Below, piece after piece: positions 1 through 13,380 of a stretch of DNA of 64,000 nt (position 1 is the first letter of the stretch; each line of letters begins with the position of its first letter). The notes beneath the pieces were generated by a model, which made no database searches, was not told the DNA's origin, and saw only the letters and a program-made list of their open reading frames with translations. Both the position numbers and the translations under genes were made by a program. The DNA lies in assembly GCA_948567375.1 (NCBI GenBank), contig OX419758.1, positions 50,287,001 through 50,351,000 of the forward strand. Reading direction: 5' to 3'. Source of the DNA: Lunularia cruciata. Lineage: Eukaryota; Streptophyta; Marchantiopsida; Lunulariales; Lunulariaceae.

Positions 1-903
1 CTATGTGATCCAAATGAACCCTGACTCAAAACAAACCAAACCCCTTCCCAACCTGATCCATAACTTAGCCAAGATGAATCCCTGCTCAAAACCCCCCTAT
101 GGTCAAATGACTCTCCAAGCGACAACCCAAGAAGCACAACTAACTTTATCAGGTCTGGATGAACCCTTGCACGACCCTAAACACCAATTCACTAAATATC
201 TTGGGCCAAAAAACCTCATAATCCAAACAAACTCCATGCCAAACACCCCAAAACTAGATAATTCCATAAAGCTCTCCCCACTCCACCCATCAAACCTCCA
301 ATTCATTTCAATGAACATTGTTTCAAACCCTCTCAACCCAACAAACCCTATTTTACAAGTGTGGGTATCTCAAATTTGAAATGTCAAAGTTTAGTGGGTT
401 TATCTGGAATTTTCACATAAGAGTACACTTGGGTTATTTGCATGTTACAAGTTGTGTGTTTTGTTCCATATGAGAAATCTTTATGAAGACTTTTTAAAGA
501 GTTATTCATAATATTATCCCTCTTCACACAATATGCAACTAAGCATTCCTATTTTGGTATCTAGTAATCAAAGTCTAGAATGGTAATTAATATTATTTCT
601 ATACAATGGGACCAAAATTTTCCAATACTTTGGAAATTTTGGTTGATGCATGTAACTTCTATAAGTCCTACAAGGGGGCTGTCTAATTCACCAATCATAT
701 TCATAATACTCTTAATTTCATTGATTAATTTCTTGGCTTGAGCTAATTCTAATGTCATCAATTGTAATTGCTTAGATTTTGAACTACTCTTCTTTATTCT
801 TAACCTTTCCACCTTTGATCTCATCTTCTCATAGTCTTTTTTCTTCTCAAATCTACTTTCACTCAAAGTTTCTCAATCTTTTCAAATGTCTTGGGCCAAA
901 AAA
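1..903. other. No recognised gene
   Basis: AT-rich sequence outside the left LTR of element E. Open frames here (5-379 plus; 561-866 minus, rich in Lys/Glu/Ser and possibly helical) match no family I recognise. The 103-336 minus frame overlaps the first one. A 15-base word (cttgggccaaaaaa with its flank) occurs near 200 and again at 889, just outside the LTR; this may be chance or an older repeat. Probably decayed repeat DNA. Confidence 0.4.
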
Positions 904-1296
904 TGTAGGTGATGCTCTCTGGCCTTTGTCTACCATAGCCAAGAACTCAAAGGCTCAACATCAGAGAAGTGAGCTCTCTAGAGTTGCACTTCAAAAGTAT
1001 ACCCTCCGCTCTCCAACCCTAATGGTTCCACCGACAGTACGATTGATGCAAGTGATAATGGGCCCCACCATATAGTCAATACCTCAAACACAAAATCTGA
1101 CTGTCAACAAGTAGTCTATGAGTATCTACCAAAATATTCTTGACTACCAACACTACTACTCCAAAGTCCAAGCAATCTAAGTGTGATGATACAAATGGTG
1201 TGACAATTGTTGTGCATATACACATCGTTATATAACATACATTGTTATAGAAGCACAACTCACACATAAGTCATACATGGACTCTCAAGTGCCACA
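904..1296 (-). repeat. 3' LTR of element E
   Basis: It starts TG at 904 and ends CA at 1296 on the plus strand. Bases 904-1205 align with 9807-10112. It is followed at 1297-1310 by attttccccctagc, which on the minus strand is a purine-rich polypurine-tract-like sequence. That makes this the downstream LTR of a minus-strand element. The inner 91 bp (1206-1296) have no partner at the other end, where the LTR is truncated. Confidence 0.7.
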
Positions 1297-1804
1297 ATTT
1301 TCCCCCTAGCTGGCGGTTAGGTCCCTCTAACTCCAGATAGCCATCTACTCCAAGTATATGGTATACCCTATGGTGGGCAAAAGATCAAGAGGTTTGGTGC
1401 TATCAAGCCCTATCGTTAGTTGCCTTTGTGCAATCTGTACCATATAAAGGATGAACTAGCTATAGGTCAAGTATATCTAGGAGAAAACCATTGTCCTTGA
1501 GGAACCATTATGAGGAGAGGAGTCATGCATGCCATATACCATCCTCTTGAATAGCTATCACACACTAACATAGTAGTAGCATCACCAAAAGAACCGCATA
1601 AGATATACCACAAGCCTACACATACAAGTGCCAAGCTTGAGTCCATAGTACCATCAATTTTTGGGAGGTGACATGGTGCACAATTGTGCACATGATCCTT
1701 CCAAACAACACCATCATGTCCTTCTAACACAAGGACTCCAGATGGCAAAACCTCATGCAATCTCAAGATAGTGCAGCTTATAGAACCATCAATTGTTGTT
1801 GGTG

Positions 1805-4540
1805 TTATTTGCTATAATATACATAGTCACGTGGATGAAATTGATGGATCAAGGATCTATAACCTCCTACTTGAATGGTAGCATTGCATAAGGTACCCTT
1901 ATGCTGAGCAATTGCCAAGTTCTCAAAGGCCATCGGCATCACTCTCCAAAAAAGCTTAGCCTGTTGAGAACATGCGCTCATCCATACATCTGGATCATCA
2001 AGTCCAAAACTATAGTAGCATCTTGATGAATGGCTACAAGTAAATCTAGATTTTGGTTCATAAAGTAGAAGGTAAGGAGAGAAGGATGCTAAGGAGGCTT
2101 GCCGTCTAAACTGATAGCCCATGGCAAACAAAGGTAATTGGAGATCCCAATCTCCTAAGTGACCTCTTTGCAAACCATACTTACGCAATCTTCTCTTTGC
2201 CATCTAAACCACTCTCTCTACTAAGCCATCTGCTTCAAGGTGATCTTGGGGGGTAGTATGATGATCAATCAAAGCTTTGTCACACAAGACCTGAAACTCC
2301 TCCAAGAACTCTATACTTTGATCAGTCAAAACCTTAGCTAGTGCACCAAAATGACTAAGAACCCAATTCAAGAACAAGTAAGTTGTCCCTTCACTAGACT
2401 TGTTAGGAAGTGCCACCAACTCAATCTACTTGGAGAAGTGTTCCACCATCACCAAAATGTACTTATGATGTCTCACAGTCAATGGTAGAGGTCCAACAAA
2501 GGCCAAACTCCAACTATAACCCAACCCCATGATAGATAATAGGTGTAACTATGGTATAGGAATATTAAATGATACTCTAACTTGGTCACAAACCACACAT
2601 CTGGTTATAAACTAATGTACATCGGTCTGCATACCGCACCACCAATAATGACTTTGGAGTAAGCTATATGTACACTTTACTCCAAAATGTCCTAGCTCTT
2701 CATGAGCATGACAAACCAATTATGGTCTTTGAGATAGAAGTGGTACTACTCGCACTCTACCATCCTCTCATACATGCAAAAGGTGTCTGCCCTCCAATCT
2801 GAACCGTTTAGCTTGCTGAAGAACATAGTCTCTCTCCTTGGCCCCAATTGTGCCACCCACAACACCAATGCAAAGATAGTCCATCACTAAGACATCATCA
2901 TGAATATCTTGCTGAACTATACCATTATCTCTACTCTCTGTGATCTATGATCTCAATAACTCCTCCTATATGCACTAAGAGAGATACCACCAAAGCCTCA
3001 ACAAATATATAGAGAAAGGTAGATGCATGCCAACTCAATACCATCTCCTCATCTATCTCACCATACCAACGTGCTCCGGTCTGATCCTATTGGTTGGGAC
3101 ATGGGTTCTACTCAACCCATCCGCATCATAGTTCACTACTCTAGGTTTGTGAATAATTTTGAAATCATACTCCTTTAAAATCAAAGCCTATTGTGCAAGC
3201 TTCCTTGAAAGCTTGTTGGACTCCATGAACCACTTCAATGGTTGATGATTAGTGATGAGAGTAAAGGGGTTAACAAATAAGTAACAATCAAAATGTGCTA
3301 CTGCCCATAATGCTACCAAGCACTCTCCCTCATAAGAACTACACTTTGCCTCCACTAAATTGTTGGAGCGACTAGCATAGGCCACCACAAATTCCTTCCT
3401 CTCATCATCATGTTGGGTGAGCATTGCTTCAAGCCCCAACATACTCCAATCAGTGTGAACCTGAAATGGTTGTCCTTTGATTGGTCTCCTCAAAATAGGA
3501 GTAGATGTCAACCTCTCCTTGAGCTTTAGGAAAGTTCTCTCCTACTCATCTCCCCAACACCACTCCTATATAAACTTGGTCACCTTTGTCAAGGCTTTAG
3601 CAATGGCACTAAATCCTCTAACATAGTGACGATAGAAGTTCACCATCCCCAGGAATGCTTGCACTCTACTCACGTTTGTGGACCAAGGAATGTGTGCAAT
3701 AATCTCCACCTTGGTCTGCTAAACACCAAGTCCTCCAAGGTAGATAGTGTGACCCAAATACTCAACCTACTCGTGAAAGAACCTACACTTCCCAAGATGT
3801 AATTTGAGTCTATGAGATCTCAACATCTCAAACACCTCCAAAAAATGTCTCTCATGCGCCTCCACAATAGTATTATGGACTAAAATGTCATCAATATAGC
3901 ACCAAGCAAAATCCAATCTAGCTAGGATCTTGTTCAAGACCCTCTTAAACTCAACAAGAGCATTCTTTAACCCAAATAGTAAGAACCTCCACAAATATAA
4001 CACATCCTTACCGTGAGGATCAATAGCCCAAAATGTTGTCTTGATTTATCCTCCTCCCTTATTGGCAATTATGATATCTTTCTCATAGATCCAAAGTATT
4101 GAAGACCTTTGCATGCCAAATTGCATCAAAGATCTTTGTTGTAGGCAAAGCATACCAATCAGCCCTAGTCTATTGGTTGATAGGATGGTAATCTCCACAC
4201 ATCCTCCTATCTGTGTAGTTTCCATGCATATTCATGGCATCATTGTAGTTGATGCATATTTCCCATGTGAAATCTCCACCAAACCAACCTCAAAAAGATC
4301 TCTACTCTAACTCTCAATTGGTGCTCTCTACATATCATTATATCAATAGGGACGTCTAAAAATTGGTGTATTGTTAGTCAGCTCAATCCAAATACCAAGT
4401 CCTTTTAGAGCACCCAAATCCTTCATAATAAAGGCAAAACAACTTGTGTAGCTTCTTAAGAACCTCCAAACCCTTTGTCTTTCCTTTCTTGGAAGCTTGG
4501 ATCCAAGATTTGGCTCACAAGTATCCTTTGTAACTGTCAT
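1805..4540 (-). pseudogene. pol: Element E pol remnant: RT, RNase H, integrase
   Basis: Minus-strand fragments in several frames. RT lies around 3650-4430, with the YIDD catalytic box at 3887-3898. RNase H lies around 3188-3600, with FQVHTDWS containing its first Asp and a later NHQPLKW block. The integrase core and C-terminal part lie around 1805-2800, with a VLTDQSIEF Asp block and the ADGLVERVV block carrying the catalytic Glu, followed by a KYGLQRGHLGDWDLQLP stretch. Many stops and frameshifts separate the pieces, so no polyprotein can be made. The Ty3/gypsy assignment rests on domain order and motifs. Confidence 0.8.
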
Positions 4541-6479
4541 AAGAGTGGAAGAAATATCAATTGGCTATCACACTAGGCTCTTGGGAGCAGTAGTGTCATT
4601 CTCCCAACCACTAGAGGTCCCAACCTAGAGCAATTAGTCCACTCTTACTACAAGCTCTATATGTCCTCTACTTGCATCCCAAGTAGACCAATGGTGTAAT
4701 CCAAGTAGACCATGCTCACTTGGATGGACTGCAAGTGGACCACTTTCCCTAGTAACCATTGGTTGTGTCCCAAGAATACCCTATCCACTTGGTTTATCAC
4801 CCCTAGCATGTGCTTGAATCTTCTCAATATGCACAAAGTTGCCAAGTGTCCGAGTGGTGATGCCTATCAAGCACATCCTATGCTTTGCTGCCAAGCTAAG
4901 GCTCACAATCCAAGTCAAACAATTCATGTCCATAGCCTGACCTAACACCTGATGTATGGATACATTTGACACTACAAGAATAGCAATAATATTGGTGTGA
5001 AAACCTATTGCTCACTCTCTCTCATTGGCATTGAGCTCAACCAACTATTGTAATTGTGAGTCCCAAACAAGTCCAAGACCTCCCTCTTGAAAAGCAAGAG
5101 AGCTTGGGAAACTCATAAGTGTGGGAAAAGCAGCTCAAGGCTGTCCAACTAGGTTCACCACTACCATAGGTGACCTATCAACCAATACCACCATTAAAGA
5201 CTGACACCTAACATCCAAGATGTCATCAATAGTGAGATGGTCTAGTCGCTAAATCCTATCATAAGCACATTGTAAAACCCCTATGAGTAAGAGGTTTTTC
5301 CACCAAAGACAAAGATGATGGGCCCATGATCCCACTCTGGTTGCATCTAACAACATGCCAGGTCCCATCTATGAATGGACCTTATGTGTACTTACTACCA
5401 CCCGGGTGTGAGAATCACCCATGAAAAGGACGTTCTCCAAAATGTAGGTGAGAGAAACGGATTGATGAACCTAGAGATGTTGTAGCATTTGTAACATCTT
5501 CCAAAACACACCAAAATGGAGATCTTGAAGACCCAAACTTGGGCCAGCATGTGTATGTCCCTAACATGGCCATCCAAAAATCACCAAATGAATGGACCCA
5601 TGTCTCTCCAGATCTTGCACTCCCAACAAGGAAATGTCTGCTAGTAGGGTCTTCTAATAACCCTTGACTATTGACGTTGGTAATAAATTAGGATACCAAT
5701 AGGCCAAGTGTGCCACATGATGTAGAGAGGCTCACCTAGCAGTCTCATCTCTCTCCATATACAAGTACCTTTGTACTTGTATACCCGCTTGTAGTACCAC
5801 AGCTAATCTAGTGCTAATCTCACCTAACAAATCCAATAGATATACTCCCTCTCCTACTACCAAGCAATGAGTGTGGTACCTAGAGGTGTCAAGGTAATCA
5901 AATGTGGAGGCACATCCTCACACTAGTCTCTTGGTGGTACAAAGGCTCCACTCCAAGCCTAATGCACCAACCAATCTGCATGTTGTTGCAATGCCTCCTC
6001 GGAACTCCACAATGGAACATCCAAGGTGGATAGAACAATCTCACTTTTACTCCAAATCCAAGTGATCTCCTTTAGTACTGGAGTATCATTTGCATGGGCC
6101 TTCAATAAATCACCAAACTAAGTAACAGAATCACTAAAAGTTGAAACTGATGTTGCCATGGTCCCTGACTATAGTGAGCCAAGACTACCACTATTGAAGC
6201 ATACTGGTAGGCAACATACCCATCCCTCACTTGACTTCCAACTTGGTCTATAGGAGGCTATCTCCTCTCAATAATCAATATTGAGACCCATGGAGTATAA
6301 CACTACTCTCCTAACTAACACATCATATGACTCAACTATAGTAGCAATGGCCTAAGCTCTCACCACAAAGCTATCAGTCAGGTGATTGGGCTGAATCTGA
6401 ACAAAAAAATTTCTATATGTGATATATTGTGTAGAACGACCTCCTAAAGATGTTTGGATCTGAAATGGACGCCTCTCCA
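4541..6479 (-). other. Element E interior, unresolved
   Basis: This lies between the RT and protease remnants of element E and presumably once coded for the protease-RT linker and neighbouring polyprotein. Short frames on both strands are all below about 80 residues and carry no motif I recognise. No RNA gene or separate insertion is evident. Confidence 0.4.
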
Positions 6480-8674
6480 CATCGGTCTTCCGTAATTCTA
6501 GACCAACAATTGTAGCTTTCCCCAACATAAAGGGCTATGCACCAAAGTCTAGTAAGACACTCTATGGTGTATAGACCTTCCCTAAAGGTCCCACCAAATA
6601 GAAAATCCCCCTCTAGTTATCCAATAGGACAACTCCAAGTGTAAACTACGCTTGCTCAAAGGCCGGTCTAGTTGGTAACTCCTCCAATCTAGCCATTGTT
6701 GCCTACCATAAACCACTAGTTGTTGAATGGATCCCATGCTCCTCAACCAAGTCAACTCCACTATCAGCTACCTCTGTTCTAATATAAGAACCACATCATC
6801 CCTACTATCACAAAGCATGGCAGCCAACCGGAACATTAGGACTAAGTCAACTCCCAATGTAAACATGTCACTAGTTGAGAATAATGGAAAAGGTATAATT
6901 AATTGAGCCGCCTCCAATATTGAGCTAGACTCAATTGGTGTTGTAGTAGGTAGTTGACTAGTAGGTAGTCCATCATGCACCCTATCACCACCTACCACAC
7001 CTACACTAGGACGTCTAGGAGCCATGGATGTTGTTTGTAGTGCTTCAAAGAGTATAAAAGACTGGGGAAGTCTGACTTGTCTACCAGCTTTCCTCTTTGT
7101 GGGTCCAACTCCATTGATGCTCCTCTAGGCTTTGGAGCATATATTGCATTCCTAGTCATTGCAGTAGATGCATCCACTTGTACTGCTCCGCATATGAGAT
7201 CCAAGGCATCTTTATCACCAACATATGAGGTAGAAGCCTCAGCACCCAAATCTGATCTCCTTTGAGCTATGGCTATGGTACCCAATCTCTACTCCAATTG
7301 CTCAATTTGAGTAGCCATGGTTGTATCGGAAGTAAAGGTAGGTACTCCACTCCTACTAGGTGTGGATCTTCTACCACCATCTCTACCACCTCATCCTCCA
7401 TGACCTGGAGCTCCTCTACCACTTGCCATAGCAGCCCTACCATCCATAACTTTGGGTGTAGGTCAAAGCATTGCTCACTAGCATGACCAAATTTATGGTA
7501 ATGCTCACATTGTCTTTGTGTTGGCTGTGATGCACTAGAGGTATCGGATCTGCTGCCTTGAGTGCACTTTCTCTTGTGGTGAGGTCCACCACAAGTCCAA
7601 CAAGCAACATTGAAGGTAAGGGTCCAGCTACCCTATGCCCTCTACTCGTTCCATGGGATCTGGGTTGTCCATCCTATCCTCAAAAACTAGCATGGCGTAG
7701 TGCACTCTGGAAGAAGTGATAGTTGTGGATGAGGTCTCCCTACCAAATCTAGATGTCACCACTCTCTCCCCCACCATTTTGAGCTCAATACGCTCAGCCA
7801 AACCAAAGATCACTACCAAAGTAGGTGAAGTAGCCTATAACAATGTAGCATCACTGACTTTACGTCACAACTCCTTATCCAGAATCCCATACCAAAACTA
7901 GACTTCCTGGGCCTTAGTAACTCCTTGAGTAAAACTAATCAGCCATCTCATGTGAGTGTATGCCTTGCATCGGCTCTCTCTACCTTTCTGTTGGAACTCT
8001 TACAAGCTTCTCAGCTTGTCAATTCGCACTCTTTGGTAGTTTTGCCTCAAACATTGGAAGAACTCCACCATGTGTGTACTAAAGAAGCAAACTCAGTGTC
8101 CATTGATGTAGGATCAAAAACAACCTAGAACAACAAGTCAATTGATTAGAGTAAAGCTCTCCACGACTCATTAGCAGGTTCTTAAAGTGAAGGTACATGG
8201 GAGCCGTTGGTTAAACCTCGATGCTACACCACCTCCTATAGTGGTACCTCCACTTGTAATAGCACCATCTCCAAGAGATCCACCAATGCTACTAGAGCTA
8301 GAACTTGTGGGTACCCCTATAAACCAAGCTTGAAGTGATGGAGATATAGTTTGGGGACCAATATTGTCTCCAGAGCTCAATCTCCTCCAAGTGAGCTCTC
8401 CTAAACTCATGGTAGTCGTCCATCGGTGGATCCTCCAAGTGCTAAAACAACCCCATGAAAGGTGTGAACAAAGTCAAGTTCTGCATTTATTGCAGATCAC
8501 CCTAATTACCAAAATTTTGGATGAAGTCATCCAACTCAATGGTGCCCATTGTACCATAGTAACACTTGGGGCCTTTGGAGACCCATAAATTTTGTCCATG
8601 TCCCACAACAACGGTGTTGATACACCAAGTGCACTCTCAACTGAATTAGCTCTTGTGTCAGCCTCCCCTCTCAT
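6480..8674 (-). pseudogene. gag-pro: Element E gag-protease remnant
   Basis: Minus-strand remnants. A protease-like active site reads VLLDFGA near 6545-6565 (family norm D-S/T-G-A, so the middle residue is altered). An open block at 7001-7285 contains ALDLICGAVQVD and FPSLLYSLKHYKQHPWLLD, a conserved-looking gag/pro spacer. A CCHC-type zinc knuckle, CWTCGGPHHKRKC (C-x2-C-x3-H-x4-C), sits at 7564-7602. More gag-like fragments extend to about 8670. Frames are broken throughout. Confidence 0.65.
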
Positions 8675-9806
8675 TGGGACATGAGATGTAGACTAATATC
8701 GAGCGCCACTCTGAGTAAATCTACTGCATATTGTAATGTTATCTCCTCTAAAATCCCCAAAGAACTCCGTCACGACAAAATAACCAGAAACTATAACTCA
8801 CAATTGTAACCACCTCAAGTACCCTACCAAGTGCCAACATACCAACCAAACATCACCCACTAGTGTAGCTCTAACTATGATAACTACACTAGGGGAAAGG
8901 GCAACTTGTAACCTACCATCACCATGCACTTTCACAGTCTACAGGTCATCATTTCCTGCCTTATTGGAAAGAAAAATAGATAGTCTAACTAATCATCACT
9001 CCAACCTCACTACCGAGAGCACACCAGAGCACCAACGCTCTAAAGTTAGGGCACCTCACACAAACATGGTGCACAAATAGGAAGTAGAGAATGGAGGGAG
9101 TCCAATCACAAGAAATCTAAATTAAAAACCCCCATCTCATAAATCAACATCGTATTGATTGCTACAATTTGGCATTTGACATAATATGAGTTATCTACTT
9201 CCTAAGCTACCAAGATCACCAAGAATAGGATCAAATTTTCTCTCCTAGCCAAAGCTACAGGTGTATAGATAACCATGGAACAGTCGCTAAGACAACAAGT
9301 GAGGGTGGACCAATTGGCTAGGGCACTAATCTAAGAACCAAACATTTAGGGATCAAACCCTATTGTGCATAATCTAGTAGGGTAGGTAGATTTTGCCAAA
9401 CAATGACCAAAATCTACTCTTAACTAGCTAGCCTCATGCCAACAAGCTGGCTTGTTGGCCCTTCTTGGCCTTTGTAACCTCTCATAGCTCACAACACTCT
9501 ACCTCTAAAACACCATCTACCTCATTGCCAAATTTGCATCAATTTGAAGACCTTATGCACACAATCACTCCCAAGGAAAATTTGAACCTTGATCGAGCTA
9601 CCAATGATCAGCAAGGCTTGGATATACCACCGACACCCTCAATTCTTGCACCCAATTTCCCCTTGACCTCACTTTTGTGATGTAATTAGTTTTTTCACAC
9701 AACTCAGATCACACTCAATCAGATCAATACTTGATTTGCCACTCAATAATTTGCCAACAATTGGGCACTAATTATAGTCAAGCCACACCCACTCTAGCTA
9801 AGAGAA
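8675..9806 (-). other. Element E 5' leader, no gene
   Basis: This lies between the gag remnant and the right (5') LTR of element E, the position of the untranslated leader and N-terminal gag. I recognise no coding motif. Open frames at 8877-9080 and 9465-9680 (plus) look like chance frames. Confidence 0.4.
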
Positions 9807-10112
9807 TCTAGGTGATGCTCACTGGCCTTTGTCCACCATAGCCAAGAACTCAAAGGCTCAACGCCAAAGAAGTGAGCTCTCTGGACCTACACTTCAAAAG
9901 TATACGTCCTTGATCTCCAACCCTAATAGTCCCACTAATGGTACATCCAAAAATACAAGTGATAGTGGGCTCTACCATGTAGTCAATACCCCAAACACAA
10001 AATATGATTATCAACAAGTAGTCTATGAGTATCTACCAAAATACCCTTGATTACGAACACTACTACTCTAGAGTCTGAGCAATCTAAGTGTGATGCTATA
10101 AATGGCATGACA
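9807..10112 (-). repeat. 5' LTR of element E, truncated
   Basis: Aligns with 904-1205: shared blocks include ggcctttgtc, ccaagaactcaaaggctcaa and gtagtctatgagtatctacc. It begins tctagg where the partner has tgtagg. At 10112 the match stops abruptly and B-family LTR sequence begins, so the outer end of this LTR is missing. Confidence 0.7.
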
Positions 10113-10189
10113 CATCATGTAGAACATCACTAAAGATATACCAAGTCAATTTCCACCTCTAGATAATTTATCTAGCTAATGGTATTACA
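10113..10189 (+). repeat. B-family LTR end fragment
   Basis: About 77 bp matching the terminal part of the B LTR (compare 63538-63615), including the blocks ctagataa/ctagatca, ctagctaatgg/ctagcttatgg and the terminal ggtattaca. Only this end is present. It joins directly to the truncated E LTR, recording a B insertion followed by deletion or recombination. Confidence 0.6.
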
Positions 10190-13100
10190 ATGGTGTAGCA
10201 CTAAATGCTTGAAAGTGTGAAAGGAAATACTTGTCATGTGAGAGAACATACTCAGCCGCATGGGATTTACTCTCATCCTCCATAAAACCTCCTCCACCTT
10301 TCTCTTCTTGCAAGAATGGTTGGATGCATGGAATTATTTGAGGAATTGGGAATGATTGGGTGTTGATACTAGACAACGACATAGTTTCATCCATGCAATA
10401 CTTTTCTTCCTCAAATAAACTTCTCATTTCTTGTTTAGGGCAAGGTGTTGCACAAATACCCATTGGATTTTCCTCTCCCACCCCATGCTTACAAGGATTG
10501 GGGGAGATATATTGGCTCTACCCCAAACATCACCTCCATTCTCTTGTAATACGGACACATATGATTCAAATTATCATGGATGGTTCTACGCCTTCATTTT
10601 AGCTCCCTCTTTGTCAAACCTTCCTTTGTACACTTATCTTTCCATGTTTGAGCATTATTGTATGAACTCATGTGTCTAGCCTTTTTTTGTATAGCTTGTC
10701 ACCATTCATAGACTCATGAAATCCTCTTCCAAATTCCATTGAAGAAGTAGCCATGTAATTGAATGTAGTGCTCTTATGAACTTGCTTTCTAGTATTGCCC
10801 TTATGAATTTGCTTGAAATATTCAAGACTATCTAAATAAACTAAGATTTGAGCATAATGGGGAGGGATTATTCAAATAATATATATTTCCCCCTTTCCTT
10901 TGATCCCCAAATCTGACTTTCCTTGTGCCACCATCTTTCATATAAACTTCAGTGCAAAGGAGGAAACTAAAATTCTTCAATGAATCTAGACCAAGCCGGG
11001 TCCAAGGAGAAACAGTTCATGACATACAAAGTTGTTCTACCTCAATCTCAATGGGTGAATTTGTTTCTTCCATACTTACTCTAATTCTATATCTCACGAA
11101 CTATCTATTGACAATTGGATTCTAAGAACTTTTAGAGATCACAATTTCTCTCAAAGGCAACATATATAACTTCCTTCTTTGCACCTTTACTCCCCCTTCT
11201 TGGATTTTGAATACTCCTCTTCTTGGATTTTGAGCATCTAGCTCTCTAGCTATATTAACCATATGAGATTTGTTGTTGCTTACCTTTAAATCTGTCACTT
11301 TGGGAAATTGGTGGAATATGCATAAATCATTCCACTAACTATTAAAACCAGTTCCCAAACAATTTGTTACACAATATGTACCATATTTACTTCTGTGACA
11401 CATGGTAAGCTTTACTCCTTTCATCTAAAATGTACCAGCTTCATTCTTTATTATGTTTGATTTTCAACTAATCTAACCCTTAAGATCTCTAATTTAACCC
11501 ATAAATCATTTCTCCCAAAAGCAGAAAGTGGATCTTGAAATTCACGTACTACACCAAAAAAAGTAATTTGGTTACACATGTTTCATATTAAGAGACCACT
11601 AGTTTTTTATAAAAACCTTTACGGGTAACGCTAAACTTCAATAAGTTCCCCGGAAGTTCTGAATTTGAAACCCCCTAATTTTACCCTTTATATGTTGAGG
11701 TTGAAGTTATGCAAACACTAAATTTGGTAAACTATATTAACCCTATAAAAATAATCATAAGTATTAAAAGAAAGATTTACCTAAAAATAAAAACTTAAAA
11801 ATAATTTACTTTAGGAGAAGTAGAAGATTACATATACTTTTATTATCATATTTTTATTGTAATTGTAATAGAGTAATGGTATAATTTTATCTTCAACTTT
11901 AATTGCATTCAATCTATTCCACTTGAGTTTAATTTGCATAACCTAGTCAGATTTGGACGATTTGCAACTACATGCAAGCACAATACTTCTAATTATCTTA
12001 AATTTCCATGATATCCAGATATTGTAACTAGGATATCATATTTATAATTATGTAAATCATATTGTCTGCATAATATTGAAACATTCTAAAAAGCATCATT
12101 CAAAATGATTTCTCTCACATAAAATCAAATATAAAAATTTGGATACCCTATGTCAAAGAATGAAAGCTAACGACAAACCACCTAGTAAAAGCATTTAGAG
12201 ACTCGTTATCTAATTGGTTTCAATATGATCAAATGCTATTGTTCTCTTATTATTATACCAACCAATGTTTTTATAGCCATGAATATTTAATATACACATA
12301 GAATGAAATTTTTTCATTATCATTAAATTTTTGTATAATTGGTATAAATATATTATCTTAGAATTAATCTAATTCTATATCAAAGTTCCATCTATTTCAA
12401 AATTAAGAAAAAAAAATATGATCTCATTGCATATGCATAAATTTTGAAATCTTTGTTATTATTGTTGTGCTTACTTCATCCAGGATGATGTATAGCCATT
12501 CCTCTTCATTTGTATCTATGTAGTATTCATATGTCAAATGTTTGTAGTTCTAGTTTAATCATCTCTTAACATATATAAATCTCCTTCAATTATGGCATAT
12601 TAGAGGCATACTGATGCTTTCTCCAAGTCTAATATCCATTCTCTCTTGCTATCACAACTTATTTGTAATAATATGTTGTGTACCATTCCTTTACTATCCA
12701 CATGGAAATCCAAGTCAATATTATACATCTCTATTAGACATAAGAAATACAACATTTACACATGAATAATGAAAATGAAATTAATGGATCAAATCAATAC
12801 AAAAATTCATGATTATAAAAGAATCGATATAAGTTGAGGTGCACTAAACATGATCCAAGCATTTACATCTTTGAAAAACAATTAAAAAAACATACTTTAA
12901 TAACATAGAAAGTATATGATGCAATTCAAAGAAAGTATAAAATCTGCTTAAATTTCAAAATCTTGTGTCCTTTTACCTCCTCATCAATAACAACTTCAAA
13001 CATCTAATATTATCAAAAGACAAAGAAATTCATACTCCTAAGACAAACCTCCCTTACTCTCTCTATAGCTTCTAAAAAGTAATCTTTTGGTCAATAAAAT

Positions 13101-13380
13101 TTACTTTGATCATCACTAAATATCAAGAGGTTATACTCTATATATCTTCTACATGTAATCTTCTGGTCAATAAATTATACTTCGATGATCACTAAAGATC
13201 AGGAGGTTATACTTTGATGCTCACTAGAGAATGGACCAAGACTCTCTCTAGACATTCAGACTTGGCTCACTTCCAAAAAATTTCAAGCGATGGTCAAAAT
13301 AATCATTTGTTTATATTACTCTCATCATTTCATGTAATTACTCTTTTAAATTAGACTCCCTCCCAAAGAATCAATCTCCC
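10190..13380. other. AT-rich intergenic stretch, no gene
   Basis: No recognisable coding region, RNA gene or transposon domain. The longest frame (10185-10481 minus, 98 aa) overlaps plus-strand frames and resembles no known family. The only structure seen is the 76-bp tandem repeat listed separately. Confidence 0.5.
13079..13230. repeat. 76-bp imperfect tandem repeat, two copies
   Basis: Unit 1 starts at 13079 and unit 2 at 13155. Both contain gtaatctt-t/c-tggtcaataaa, a gatcatcacta/gatgatcacta block and gaggttatact. Divergence between units is clear, so this is not a recent duplication. Confidence 0.75.

Larger units (their letters stand above)
904..10112 (-). mobile_element. Ty3/gypsy LTR retrotransposon E, decayed
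   Basis: Two direct repeats of about 300 shared bp (904-1205 and 9807-10112) bracket broken gag-pol remnants, all readable on the minus strand. In element order these are gag with a CCHC knuckle, an aspartic protease motif, reverse transcriptase, RNase H and integrase. RT before integrase defines the Ty3/gypsy order. LTR copies differ at many positions and every domain has stops or frameshifts, so this is an old, dead copy. No target duplication could be confirmed because the right end is cut off by a B-family LTR fragment. I saw no clear tRNA primer site next to the right LTR. Confidence 0.8.

Noticed and set aside
5-379. 124-aa open frame at the window start
   Set aside because: Pro/Asn/Leu-rich translation without motif; overlapped by a minus-strand frame; no sign of a gene.
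561-866. 101-aa Lys/Glu-rich, helix-like frame on the minus strand
   Set aside because: Too short and biased to assign; could be a gag scrap, but no supporting neighbour.
198-903. Repeated word cttgggccaaaaaa near 200 and 890 as a possible terminal repeat
   Set aside because: Match is only about 15 bases, with no extended similarity.
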